Shown here piece after piece: positions 8,594-15,830 of a stretch of 22,659 nt of DNA. Origin of the DNA: Candidatus Njordarchaeum guaymasense (GTDB lineage Archaea; Asgardarchaeota; Njordarchaeia; Njordarchaeales; Njordarchaeaceae). The stretch is from the NCBI GenBank assembly GCA_030587605.1, contig JAUQYT010000340.1, positions 1 through 22,659 of the forward strand, written 5' to 3'. A model generated the notes under the pieces. The model was given only the letters and a program-made list of their open reading frames with translations. It did not search any database and had not been told where the DNA came from. The first letter of the stretch is position 1; the number at the start of each line of letters is the position of its first letter. The position numbers and the translations under genes were made by a program.

Positions 8594-9679
8594 ATGAAGA
8601 TAACTGATCTCCAAACCACTGTTGTAAGGCTGCCTTTTTCATTGAAGATAGGCGTGATGCCAACGATTAAAGCTACCGGGACTTTCGTTACTATCAAGAC
8701 GGATGAAGGAATAGAAGGAACAGCGCTAACTCACTTTGCCATCTCGGATCTGGCTCTGGCTACCTACATAGACACCGTCTTTAAGCCAATGCTATTAGGA
8801 AAAGACCCTTTCCAAGTTGAGGCAATATGGAGAGACATGTACAACACCACAAATAGGATACTATTTGGTATACCTCAGGCTACGAGCGTCACGGAAGTCG
8901 CATTATGGGACGTAATAGGCAAAACCCTAGGTAAACCTATTCACAAACTTCTTGGTGGGCATAAAGAAAAGGTCGCCGCTTATGCTAGTCTCACTTTTTG
9001 GTTCCTACCGGCGCAACTTGCCAATACAGTCAAGGTCGCAATGGAACAAGGATTCAAAGCAGTCAAAATAAGAATTGGAAAATCGCTGAGGGCAGACGAA
9101 GAGTGCATCAAAGCTGTTAGAGAACTTTCTCCAGACTTGCACATAATGGCTGATGCCAACTCAGCCTATGACAACATCAAAGATGCTTTGAAACTTGCAG
9201 ACATCTGCGCAAAGTACAATCTTGAATGGCTCGAGGAAGCTCTTCCGACAGACGATCTTGATTCTCTCGCTGAGCTGCGATCCAGAAGTTCTATACCCAT
9301 AGCTGGCGGGGAGAACGACTTTGGTGTCTATAGATTCCGTGAAATCCTTGAGAAAAGGACGTACGACATAGTTCAACCTGATGTGACTAGATCTGGTGGA
9401 TTCATCTGCGTCAGGAAGATCGGAGGAATGGCTGAGTCCACGAGCGTCAAATGTATTCCTCATATCTTCGGGATGGGATTAATTGCCGCGGCAAATCTTC
9501 AGATGATCGGAGCGCTGAGCAACTGCGACTGGATGGAGTCACCCTTCTTTCCAAGGGAATTATACCTAACTAAGCAATTGATGACCCCTGACAAAGAAGG
9601 ACTTGTGGAGATACCTCAGGGACCTGGCCTCGGAGTAGAAGTCGACTGGGATGGGGTCAAAAAGTACAAGATCAAGTGA
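8594..9679 (+). CDS. Enolase superfamily enzyme, mandelate racemase group
   Basis: 361-residue enzyme of the mandelate racemase/muconate lactonising family, probably acting on a sugar acid (dehydratase or epimerase). Metal ligands align with mandelate racemase: D187 (MADAN), E214 (EWLEEA) and E240 (AGGEN). The His-Asp dyad is D263 (QPDVTRSGG) and H290 (CIPHIFGMG). The usual KxK base pair is K158-x-R160 (AVKIRIG), so the second Lys is replaced by Arg. That argues for chemistry using mainly the His base, and the substrate cannot be named. ATG 8594 has GGTG at 8584-8587; an in-frame TTG at 8582 and GTG at 8585 are alternatives. A TATA-like element lies around 8452-8460, about 135 bases upstream. 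Confidence 0.9.
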   Translation: MKITDLQTTVVRLPFSLKIGVMPTIKATGTFVTIKTDEGIEGTALTHFAISDLALATYIDTVFKPMLLGKDPFQVEAIWRDMYNTTNRILFGIPQATSVTEVALWDVIGKTLGKPIHKLLGGHKEKVAAYASLTFWFLPAQLANTVKVAMEQGFKAVKIRIGKSLRADEECIKAVRELSPDLHIMADANSAYDNIKDALKLADICAKYNLEWLEEALPTDDLDSLAELRSRSSIPIAGGENDFGVYRFREILEKRTYDIVQPDVTRSGGFICVRKIGGMAESTSVKCIPHIFGMGLIAAANLQMIGALSNCDWMESPFFPRELYLTKQLMTPDKEGLVEIPQGPGLGVEVDWDGVKKYKIK

Positions 9680-9797
9680 CTCAGCTACTAAACATACGTT
9701 TCAAGGCTTCTTTTCTCGCTTTCACTTTTCTCGGAACCGACGTGCCCGGTGAATAAAATCACTTGTAGGAGAACACTCTTCTCGATCTTGGGCGCTC

Positions 9798-10958
9798 TCA
9801 TGGTTGGATGCCTTGTAAGGAGAATATCTTTGTTTTGATCTCCGTAATCCTTTCCTCGATCATCTCAACTATTTTCTCGCGTTCAACAGTGTTTATGCGT
9901 TGCTCATATCTGTCTGAGAATTCGCTTGGGGGCTCTCTTCTAAGTGCTTCTTTGCAGAAATTGATCCATTTTTCTGGGATTTTATCTGGTATGGCGATTT
10001 CACTGATCTTGCTGAACATGATCGCCCATGCCCTGGCGACGCTTTCAGGTTTGTAGCCTCCACCCCCAAGCACTACGTATCTTCCTCCACATACTTCGTG
10101 GGCAATCGTGTGCAGTCTTGACGCAAGTTCTCCATATGTCTTCATAGTCAAACTTAAGTGAGCGAGTGGGTCGTCAAAGTGCGTGTCAACCCCAAACTGA
10201 TTTACTATTACTTGGGGTTTGAACGCCTTTAATAGCGGAGGAACAGTTTCGTCAAACGCATGCAAGTAGCACTCGCCGTTTGTAAGAGGTGGCAAAGGAA
10301 GGTTTACCTTGTATCCTCTCCCTTCTCCTTCCCCCATTTCGTTGGTGAAGCCAGTGCCAGGATATAGAAATCTTCCATCCTCGTGTAGGTCGATTGTTAA
10401 CACGTTTGGGTCACTGTAAAAGATCTCTTGAGTCCCATCACCATGGTGCACGTCGAAGTCAACTACTGCCACCCTCTTTACCATGTAGTTGCGCTGGATA
10501 TGCTTTATGGCTACCCCAATGTCATTGTAGACGCAGAACCCCGCTGCGTGATCTCTTCCAGCGTGGTGCAGCCCTCCAGCGGGATTGAAGGCATGGAGTG
10601 TCTCCCCTTTCATAACGAGGTCAGCAGCCACTATTGACCCACCGACGGCTACAGCTGTTGCCTCGTGTATCCCCTTGAAAGCTGGCGTGTCCCCCAGATC
10701 TAAGTAACCGACTCCAGTTTTGCTGAACGCTTTGACTTCCTCAATGTATTCCTTGCTATGAACCATCAAGAGTTCGTCTTCAGTTGCCTGTCTTGGCAGG
10801 TGGACACTTACAGAAGAATTCTTCAGTACGCCCATCTCCCGGAGCAACTCGAAGGTGAGCTTCAGCCTTATTGGTCTCAGTGGGTGTGTGGGTCCGAAAT
10901 CATATTTCATGAATTCGTCGCTATAGACTAGAGCAGTTTTTGCACCCACAGTCCGCAC
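9798..10958 (-). CDS. AcuC/HDAC-family deacetylase
   Basis: 386-residue zinc-dependent hydrolase of the arginase/deacetylase fold, related to histone deacetylases and AcuC. Zinc ligands are D169 and H171 (VDFDVHHGDG) and D258 (FGVDTH). The catalytic His pair is H131/H132 (LHHAGRDHAAGF), and the transition-state Tyr is Y302 in GGGGYKPE. All residues needed for deacetylation are present. Likely substrates are acetyl-lysine on proteins or acetylated polyamines; the sequence does not decide between them. The start is a GTG; an upstream ATG at 10968 is out of frame. It lies 53 bases after the CooC-like ATPase gene on the same strand and is convergent with the enolase-family gene. Confidence 0.92.
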   Translation of the reverse strand: MRTVGAKTALVYSDEFMKYDFGPTHPLRPIRLKLTFELLREMGVLKNSSVSVHLPRQATEDELLMVHSKEYIEEVKAFSKTGVGYLDLGDTPAFKGIHEATAVAVGGSIVAADLVMKGETLHAFNPAGGLHHAGRDHAAGFCVYNDIGVAIKHIQRNYMVKRVAVVDFDVHHGDGTQEIFYSDPNVLTIDLHEDGRFLYPGTGFTNEMGEGEGRGYKVNLPLPPLTNGECYLHAFDETVPPLLKAFKPQVIVNQFGVDTHFDDPLAHLSLTMKTYGELASRLHTIAHEVCGGRYVVLGGGGYKPESVARAWAIMFSKISEIAIPDKIPEKWINFCKEALRREPPSEFSDRYEQRINTVEREKIVEMIEERITEIKTKIFSLQGIQP

Positions 10959-11011
10959 CCTTCTTCATTGGACTTTATTTACTGGATAGCTTCCGTGAAG
11001 AGGCTTAATAG

Positions 11012-11851
11012 TCATTGGAATGGGTAGACCTCGTTGATCTTTGATTCCAATTCTCTAATCTCTTTTATGATAGTGGACCCTGGTGTTAAGTCCACGATTG
11101 CCTTTCCTTCTCTGTCGGCCAGAGATGCTGCTTCATCAAAGTGAACCACGCCTAGCAACTCTATGTTCATGGCTTTGGTTGCTTTAACTATAAATTCCTC
11201 TTCCTTTCCACTTCTGACCTTGTTCGCCACCAGGTAGATGCTTCTGATTCCAAGGTTGGATGTAAGTCTCTTGATTGTCTCAGCGAGCTCAAGTGATCTC
11301 TGGCCTGGTTCGACGACTATCAACATGAGGTTTACGGCTTTAGCCGTGCCTCTGGTTAAGTGCTCTACCCCAGCCTCCATGTCCATTATCACGACTTCTC
11401 CTCTGTCAAGAATTATGTGTGAGACCAGAGTTCTTATTAGTGCGTTTTCGGGGCAGAAGCATCCAGTTCCCACTGGCTTGATGGAACCCATCACCAAGAG
11501 CTTTACTCCATCAGGTCCCTGGACTGCAAACCTGTCAGTTATGTCAGAAACCTTAGGGTTAACTACGAAGATCCCACCGGATGTGCCTGGCTTCGCTCCT
11601 GTTCTCTCTTCAATCAGGTCCGCCATTTCACTGATCGGATGTATCTTACTCATGGTTGCCTTAGGGATGCCTATCGCCGTGTGGAGGTTGGCGGCTGGAT
11701 CGGCGTCAACCGCCAAGACTCTGTTACCATCCTTTCCAAACAGTCTCGCCAACGTCCCTGCTAAAGTAGTCTTCCCGACTCCACCTTTACCAGATACCGC
11801 GATCTTGACTCCTGACAAGTTTGCATGCACCCTGCATTCTTCAGCAATCAC
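11012..11851 (-). CDS. cooC: CooC-like nickel-insertion ATPase (MinD/ParA superfamily)
   Basis: 279-residue P-loop ATPase with the deviant Walker A motif GKGGVGKTT (residues 21-29), the DADPAANL switch and the CooC-type segment MDMEAGVEHLTRGTA. A CxC pair, C131-F-C133 (GTGCFCPENALIR), matches the dimer-interface metal site of CooC, the maturation ATPase that helps load Ni into carbon monoxide dehydrogenase. No CO dehydrogenase gene is in the window, so the client enzyme must be elsewhere, or the protein serves another metalloenzyme. The GTG start has GAGGGT six bases upstream. It is divergent from the hypothetical gene at 11890 with only 38 bases between. Confidence 0.88.
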   Translation of the reverse strand: MIAEECRVHANLSGVKIAVSGKGGVGKTTLAGTLARLFGKDGNRVLAVDADPAANLHTAIGIPKATMSKIHPISEMADLIEERTGAKPGTSGGIFVVNPKVSDITDRFAVQGPDGVKLLVMGSIKPVGTGCFCPENALIRTLVSHIILDRGEVVIMDMEAGVEHLTRGTAKAVNLMLIVVEPGQRSLELAETIKRLTSNLGIRSIYLVANKVRSGKEEEFIVKATKAMNIELLGVVHFDEAASLADREGKAIVDLTPGSTIIKEIRELESKINEVYPFQ

Positions 11852-11889
11852 TGAAAGACCCTCACATAAATAAGTTTGCTCTCACCACA

Positions 11890-12342
11890 ATGAGAATCAT
11901 GCGACCTTTGTTAGACGAGTTACACGACTCAATCATCGCATACCTTACCAAAAACAAGAAGCTACTCACACCTCCAACTATGAGGCACAAATCAAGAGAC
12001 AAGTACGGAATTTGTTCAGGCAACTTCTTCTTCAAGGAATCAAGTGACATCCAACCAGTCATCGACGAAGTTATAAAGGTAATCGGGAACACCATTAGAT
12101 CCCATATCGGCTCAAAAGGAGAAATCATAAAAAGTATGATCCGTTGGGGAGAGATATGGGACGCCGACAAGAGGTACTTTGAAATCAAGGCTGGCGCACA
12201 CTTCGAGTCGTACTGTATCGCGTGTAAGACTCTGACATTTGTTAGGGTCACGTGGGAAAAGCAGCTCTTTGCCCCGGAAAAAGAGTGGCTAAGTATAGAC
12301 ATAGACGAAGTGCAAGACACAATATGGCTAGAGGAGTCTTAG
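11890..12342 (+). CDS. Hypothetical protein, 150 residues
   Basis: Unrecognised gene. The ATG at 11890 (MRIMRPLLDELHDSIIAYLT) is preceded by a TATA-like stretch at 11865-11874, close enough for a leaderless message. Composition is protein-like: an amphipathic N-terminal helix, a basic middle part, and a C-terminal strand-rich part with one CxxC pair (YCIACKTLTFVRVTWEKQL) and an acidic end. An open frame also exists on the opposite strand here but reads as a low-quality Ser/Cys-rich shadow. The gene ends 33 bases before the convergent E1 gene, so it borders the ubiquitin block, but no functional link can be claimed. A second in-frame ATG is at 11899. Confidence 0.6.
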   Translation: MRIMRPLLDELHDSIIAYLTKNKKLLTPPTMRHKSRDKYGICSGNFFFKESSDIQPVIDEVIKVIGNTIRSHIGSKGEIIKSMIRWGEIWDADKRYFEIKAGAHFESYCIACKTLTFVRVTWEKQLFAPEKEWLSIDIDEVQDTIWLEES

Positions 12343-12375
12343 TCGCTTTCTACTACGACTCGTCTGAGGTGTCGC

Positions 12376-13413
12376 CTAGTGTACTCTTAGTAGAAGGCGA
12401 ATGGGCTTGTACATTGATCTATCATAGACGTAAAGAGCATCCTCTTTTCCAACGCTGAGTTCTCCTATCCTTGTTTCGTCTTGTAGCATTTGTCCCCTCA
12501 GTATCACTCTGATTGGCTCGACTAGACCCCAACCCATAATGAAGCGGTCTTTCAGGGAACGAATGCTTTCGTCTCTGTCGATAGCATACTCAACTGTTCT
12601 CAGCAGGAATTTGTCTCCACACACTATGCATTCTGGGTTTCTCTGAAGCTCAAGATGCGTGAATGACTCAGTTTTTCCGTCATAGAATAGGTAGTTGTCT
12701 AGGAGTTGTGTTTCTTCTCCTCCCAAAATCAGCTTCAGGGTTTCTTGGGCTTGAATTCCTCCTATTACTGTTGAAACCGTGGAAAAGGAGGGTATCTTGT
12801 TTTTTTTCTCTTTTTCTCTTCTACCGTTATTCTCCTGCTTTCTTCTCTCTCCGGGTGGTGTGCAGGCTTTCTGCAGTCTTTCAGCTGGTATGAGTGGTTG
12901 GCATTCGAGGCAGGGTGTCTTGAATGGGATCACGACTTGGACATTGCCGAACCACCCGTACATTCCGCCATGAACGAGCGGTTTCTTAGTGTCAACGCAG
13001 ATTGAGTTTAGCCATCTCCTATCCTCAAACGTGTCGAGGGAATCTACGATTACGTTGCAGGAGGAGTATACTTCTCTGGGAACTGCTCGGATATCATCAT
13101 TGTAGACGCGGATTTTCACATCCGGGTTAAGTTCACTGAGATATTTGCCCGCGACATCAACTTTCGGTTTGCCAACGTCCTGTTCCCTGAATAGGAATTG
13201 CCTGTTAAGGTTAGACTTCTCTATTGTGTCGAAGTCAACGAGTACCATTTCTCCAATTCCAAGTACGACCAGATTTGTCGCTATGACTGACCCCAGAGCG
13301 CCGACGCCAGCTACTAGAACCTTTGATGAAGTCAAGTTCTCCTGTTTCCAGTTCTCAGCGATAAGTTGTCTGTCGTATCTTCCTTCTTTTTCTCCCACTT
13401 GTTTTCTCTTCAT
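12376..13413 (-). CDS. Ubiquitin-activating E1-like enzyme
   Basis: 345-residue ThiF/MoeB/UBA-type adenylating enzyme, expected to activate the neighbouring ubiquitin-like protein through acyl-adenylate and thioester. Nucleotide site: GVGALGS (36-42), VLVDFDTIEKSNLNRQFLF with D60 and N70-R71-Q72. Zinc knuckles: C168/C171 (PCLEC) and C262/C265 (CIVC). The probable catalytic Cys is C184 in KACTPPGE, matching the CT motif of eukaryotic E1s rather than bacterial MoeB, and is followed by a very basic loop (191-206). Residues 270-345 resemble a small beta-grasp domain, in the place of the E1 ubiquitin-fold domain that recruits E2. It starts at ATG, four bases after the E2 stop, so the two genes are clearly co-transcribed. 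Confidence 0.94.
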   Translation of the reverse strand: MKRKQVGEKEGRYDRQLIAENWKQENLTSSKVLVAGVGALGSVIATNLVVLGIGEMVLVDFDTIEKSNLNRQFLFREQDVGKPKVDVAGKYLSELNPDVKIRVYNDDIRAVPREVYSSCNVIVDSLDTFEDRRWLNSICVDTKKPLVHGGMYGWFGNVQVVIPFKTPCLECQPLIPAERLQKACTPPGERRKQENNGRREKEKKNKIPSFSTVSTVIGGIQAQETLKLILGGEETQLLDNYLFYDGKTESFTHLELQRNPECIVCGDKFLLRTVEYAIDRDESIRSLKDRFIMGWGLVEPIRVILRGQMLQDETRIGELSVGKEDALYVYDRSMYKPIRLLLRVH

Positions 13414-13417
13414 GTTA

Positions 13418-13936
13418 TCAACTAGGCTCCTTCAGTTTGCTCCATGTGGCATGTTTCTTAACCCATTCTGCTGCTTCTTTCTTGAATTTCTGTAGATCTT
13501 TACGCATCAACTCGGCGGCTTCCAGATTGAGCGGATCATCAGGATTTGGGAAGTTTAGCAAGTTACGGATAGCTTCAATCACACCCGCTACAGACGTAGC
13601 CGGCGTCCATTGCTTACCAAGAATGCCTAGGCAGACTCTCTCACCCCTAAAATTGGGATGAAATACTGGAGTTGAGCATCTCACTACCGGCGGTTCAAAA
13701 GGGAAACCTCTAGTTATCTCTATTTCTAGCTGGAACACTCCTCCTTCGTAGATTCCAGTGCCAAGTATGTAGCCACGCCAGATGCGAATATCGCCTCTTA
13801 TTGGGCGAAATGTCGGTTCCTCTTGTTCAAGCATTTTTGCTTCGATGGAGAGGCGAGCCCAATATTCGTCCTCTGATAGAATCTCAGTTATCCCCCCCTC
13901 GAGGTCACTGCTACCTTTGTGCATCGGAATGCACAC
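13418..13936 (-). CDS. Ubiquitin-conjugating E2 enzyme
   Basis: 172-residue UBC-fold protein with an active-type core. HPN motif at 93-95, catalytic C102 in ERVCLGILGKQW, conserved Trp110, and the LLNFPNPDDPLN segment after it, all as in eukaryotic E2s. It would receive the ubiquitin-like protein from the E1 encoded immediately downstream and pass it to a substrate with help of the RING protein. The N-terminus is about 20 residues longer than typical. The reading frame opens at GTG 13936, with an ATG at 13924 as alternative and no clear ribosome-binding site for either. It lies 41 bases after the ubiquitin-like gene. It is the active counterpart of the inactive UEV domain in the Vps23-like protein at 16490. 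Confidence 0.94.
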   Translation of the reverse strand: MCIPMHKGSSDLEGGITEILSEDEYWARLSIEAKMLEQEEPTFRPIRGDIRIWRGYILGTGIYEGGVFQLEIEITRGFPFEPPVVRCSTPVFHPNFRGERVCLGILGKQWTPATSVAGVIEAIRNLLNFPNPDDPLNLEAAELMRKDLQKFKKEAAEWVKKHATWSKLKEPS

Positions 13937-13977
13937 TGAAATAGAAATCGTTGCGCTCCCTTTTGCGTTGCTGTTTC

Positions 13978-14211
13978 CTAGCCGCCTTCGGTTCTGGTGA
14001 TCAAGTAAAGCTTGTCATAATCTCCGACGTTGGCATCTTGCAGCATCACATTATCGTCTAGCTGTTTACCCTGGAAAACAAGGAGAACCGTAGATGCGGG
14101 AACCTTCTTCTTACGGGCAATTTCTCTCTTTATGGCCGCAACAGTAGACTGCGGCGGGACATCGATCTCAAGTACGTCTCCACCAATTGCGGAGACGATC
14201 TTTACGATCAT
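13978..14211 (-). CDS. Ubiquitin-like modifier ending in Gly-Gly
   Basis: 77-residue beta-grasp protein (ubiquitin has 76). It starts MIVKIVSAIGGDVLEIDVPP and contains LLVFQGKQLDD, which aligns with LIFAGKQLED of ubiquitin. The Ile44 patch position is V45 and Lys48 corresponds to K49; the Lys63 position is not Lys, although K67 is close. The last residues are RTEGG followed directly by the stop, so the reactive Gly-Gly is exposed without processing. ATG 14211 has GGAGGT at 14224-14229, 12 bases upstream. A longer frame from ATG 14265 would add 18 low-complexity residues but skip this site. Second gene of the RING-Ub-E2-E1 run. Confidence 0.93.
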   Translation of the reverse strand: MIVKIVSAIGGDVLEIDVPPQSTVAAIKREIARKKKVPASTVLLVFQGKQLDDNVMLQDANVGDYDKLYLITRTEGG

Positions 14212-14223
14212 TTCTTGTGTTTT

Positions 14224-14229
14224 ACCTCC
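14224..14229 (-). promoter_or_regulatory. Ribosome-binding site of the ubiquitin-like gene
   Basis: GGAGGT on the minus strand, 12 bases before ATG 14211. It favours the 77-residue ubiquitin-sized product over the frame opening at 14265. The spacing is somewhat long. Confidence 0.5.
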
Positions 14230-14311
14230 TGTGCTTGAGCGTGCGCTTTGGCTGCATTCATTCACGGAAACCTAGTACTTATTTCGGGTGATTTTTCTAC
14301 GGATTCTTGAT

Positions 14312-14320
14312 CTATTATAC
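14312..14320 (-). promoter_or_regulatory. TATA-like element upstream of the ubiquitin-like gene
   Basis: GTATAATAG on the minus strand in the 137-base gap between the RING stop and the ubiquitin-like ATG. It could start a separate transcript for Ub-E2-E1 near 14290, allowing the modifier to be made in excess over the RING protein. Based on sequence resemblance only. Confidence 0.35.
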
Positions 14321-14348
14321 CTTTCCGTATTAGTTGTTCTTACAATTC

Positions 14349-14714
14349 TTAGGATGCGGTTTTCTCAATCTCTGACTCTGTTAAGTGCTCATGGCAGGCA
14401 GGGCATTCGTCTCTATATTGCAGCCACTGGAAAAGATGAGCTCTATGTGATAAGTTTCCGCAATGGGGGCAACGAGCTGCTTGCTGCCCGGTCTTTATCT
14501 CTAGGCCGCATATCGGGCATTTTCCTTTTACTTCCTCTTCAGGCAAGAATTTCTCAAGTTCCGATTCTGACAGATGTTCTTTACATGCCGGGCAATAGTT
14601 TCTGGTGTGTAACCACTCGAGTATATGGACCCTATGTGACAGGTTTCCGCAGTGGGGACACCGCGATATTTCCTGCCCACCCTTTATGTCCAAGTTGCAG
14701 ACTATGCACCTCAT
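14349..14714 (-). CDS. Tandem RING-finger protein, putative E3 ligase
   Basis: 121-residue protein made of two RING-like zinc modules. Module 1 ligands: C3, C6, C19, C22, H27, H30, C41, C44. Module 2: C66, C69, C82, C85, H90, H93, C104, C107, every ligand shifted by exactly 63 residues. Both share CPHCGNLSHR and a Trp (ILEWL, LFQWL) before CPAC, the position that contacts E2 in eukaryotic E3 RINGs. The ligand pattern is C4H2C2, close to RING-H2 and Nse1-like variants. It heads the RING-Ub-E2-E1 run, which supports an E3 role. ATG 14714 was chosen; the frame stays open upstream to a TTG at 14798, which is less likely. Confidence 0.88.
   Translation of the reverse strand: MRCIVCNLDIKGGQEISRCPHCGNLSHRVHILEWLHTRNYCPACKEHLSESELEKFLPEEEVKGKCPICGLEIKTGQQAARCPHCGNLSHRAHLFQWLQYRDECPACHEHLTESEIEKTAS
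14361..14519 (-). repeat. Second copy of the RING module
   Basis: Codes for residues 66-118 of the tandem RING protein. It aligns without gaps to the first copy at 14550-14708. The 10-residue core CPHCGNLSHR and the end pattern CPAC.EHL.ESE.EK are identical in both, which points to a tandem duplication inside the gene. Confidence 0.8.
14550..14708 (-). repeat. First copy of the RING module
   Basis: Codes for residues 3-55 of the tandem RING protein. Same 159-base length as the second copy and in the same frame. Nucleotide similarity is strongest over the segment coding for the CPHCGNLSHR core. Confidence 0.8.
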
Positions 14715-14967
14715 CCTTATGTTCCAGTCCCATCTCCCTACTATGCTAATCCTACTCACTACAAATCGCGGAGGATTTCTCACGATGTATCCACTCAAGC
14801 GTTGGTAGCATTGGGGGGGAAGGAAATTACGTTTCTATTAACCTCAGGTAAGTAAATAAATATAACTGAGATTGAACATAAATGTCACTCGTCAGGTTAT
14901 GATCGCATGTTGGGTTCATCTTTTATCGAGAGAAATGGTACTTTCTAGGATTGAATGGTGTTGCTCT

Positions 14968-15822
14968 ATGGGGGACACGCGCGAAGCGGATGAACGTGAG
15001 TCTCTTGGAAAAGAAAAGCATTTGCCTCCAGCAAGTGGAAAGAAGGGCAAGGTAGAGATCCAGATCGATGCTATATCGACTCCTAAAGGTGATGTCCCAA
15101 CTGTTGACACTGTGAAGCGTGTAGTCGATGGCTTGAACATGCTCGAGTCTGAAATGTATTTTGACACTGAAGAAATGAAGAAGAACGTTTTAGTCAAAGT
15201 CAGAGACCTCGATAAAGACATATTGAGCGTCAAGAAACTGGTTTCGGAAATCGCTATCTCTTTTGAATCTGCACTCGAGAAGTTGGGTGACGTTGAATCA
15301 AAATTGGAGAAGTCCAGTGAGATTGTTGAGAGCCAGAGGATGGAATCGGCTGAGTTGGCTCGATACATAGGAGCCATTACTAATAATCTACGAAGGGAGT
15401 TTGTTGACTACATAAACTTGCTTGAAAAGAAGATTTCTGAGGAGATCAGGAAAACTGCCAAGGTTGAAATCCCTGAACTGACAGACCTCTCTGCGAAGTT
15501 GAGTGGGCTGCAGAACCATATAGATAAACAGGTGAGTGAAAGCGTTAAGGCGACCCAAGAAACCAGGAAGACCATTGATGGTCTCCGGCAAGACATTAAA
15601 CGCCTATGCAAAGCTCTCGAAGACACATTATCTAGTTCTTTGGAAAAGCCAGATGAGATTTCGAAAACATTGTTGAGCCTTGGTAAAGCCGTTGAGACGA
15701 TAAAGGGATTTGTTGAGAACCAGGTCGAAGAAGCCAAGGAGTCGAAGTCTGACTCCTCTGCGTCTAGTCCCTCAAAAGACTCAAGCAGGAGTGAAAAGGA
15801 AACCGATAACCCTCAGCAATGA
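14968..15822 (+). CDS. Coiled-coil protein of unknown function inside the ubiquitin block
   Basis: 284-residue soluble protein, probably almost entirely helical. Residues 30-55 may form one short structured strand region (KVEIQIDAISTPKGDVPTVD). Heptad-like patterns run from about residue 55 to 255 with few Pro or Gly, and the C-terminal 35 residues are a Ser/Asp/Lys/Glu-rich disordered tail ending DNPQQ. No signal peptide or membrane segment. ATG 14968 has GGTG about eight bases upstream; in-frame starts also exist at 14872 and 14899. It is divergent from the RING gene and convergent with the JAMM gene, with only eight bases between stops. I recognise no family. Its position suggests a scaffold, adaptor or substrate of the ubiquitin or ESCRT machinery, but that is inference. 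Confidence 0.82.
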   Translation: MGDTREADERESLGKEKHLPPASGKKGKVEIQIDAISTPKGDVPTVDTVKRVVDGLNMLESEMYFDTEEMKKNVLVKVRDLDKDILSVKKLVSEIAISFESALEKLGDVESKLEKSSEIVESQRMESAELARYIGAITNNLRREFVDYINLLEKKISEEIRKTAKVEIPELTDLSAKLSGLQNHIDKQVSESVKATQETRKTIDGLRQDIKRLCKALEDTLSSSLEKPDEISKTLLSLGKAVETIKGFVENQVEEAKESKSDSSASSPSKDSSRSEKETDNPQQ

Positions 15823-15830
15823 CAGGTAAC

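Noticed and set aside
8541..8597. 18-residue ORF whose TGA overlaps the ATG of the enolase-family gene (ATGA)
   Set aside because: Too short and without supporting composition; such an overlap is common by chance. It could be a coupling leader but nothing shows it.
11862..12320. Minus-strand open frame opposite the hypothetical gene at 11890
   Set aside because: Ser/Cys-rich, low-quality translation typical of an antisense shadow; the plus-strand frame is more protein-like and has a promoter-like element.
14212..14265. 18-residue N-terminal extension of the ubiquitin-like protein
   Set aside because: The extension is low complexity, and GGAGGT lies inside it, ahead of the ATG that gives a ubiquitin-sized product.
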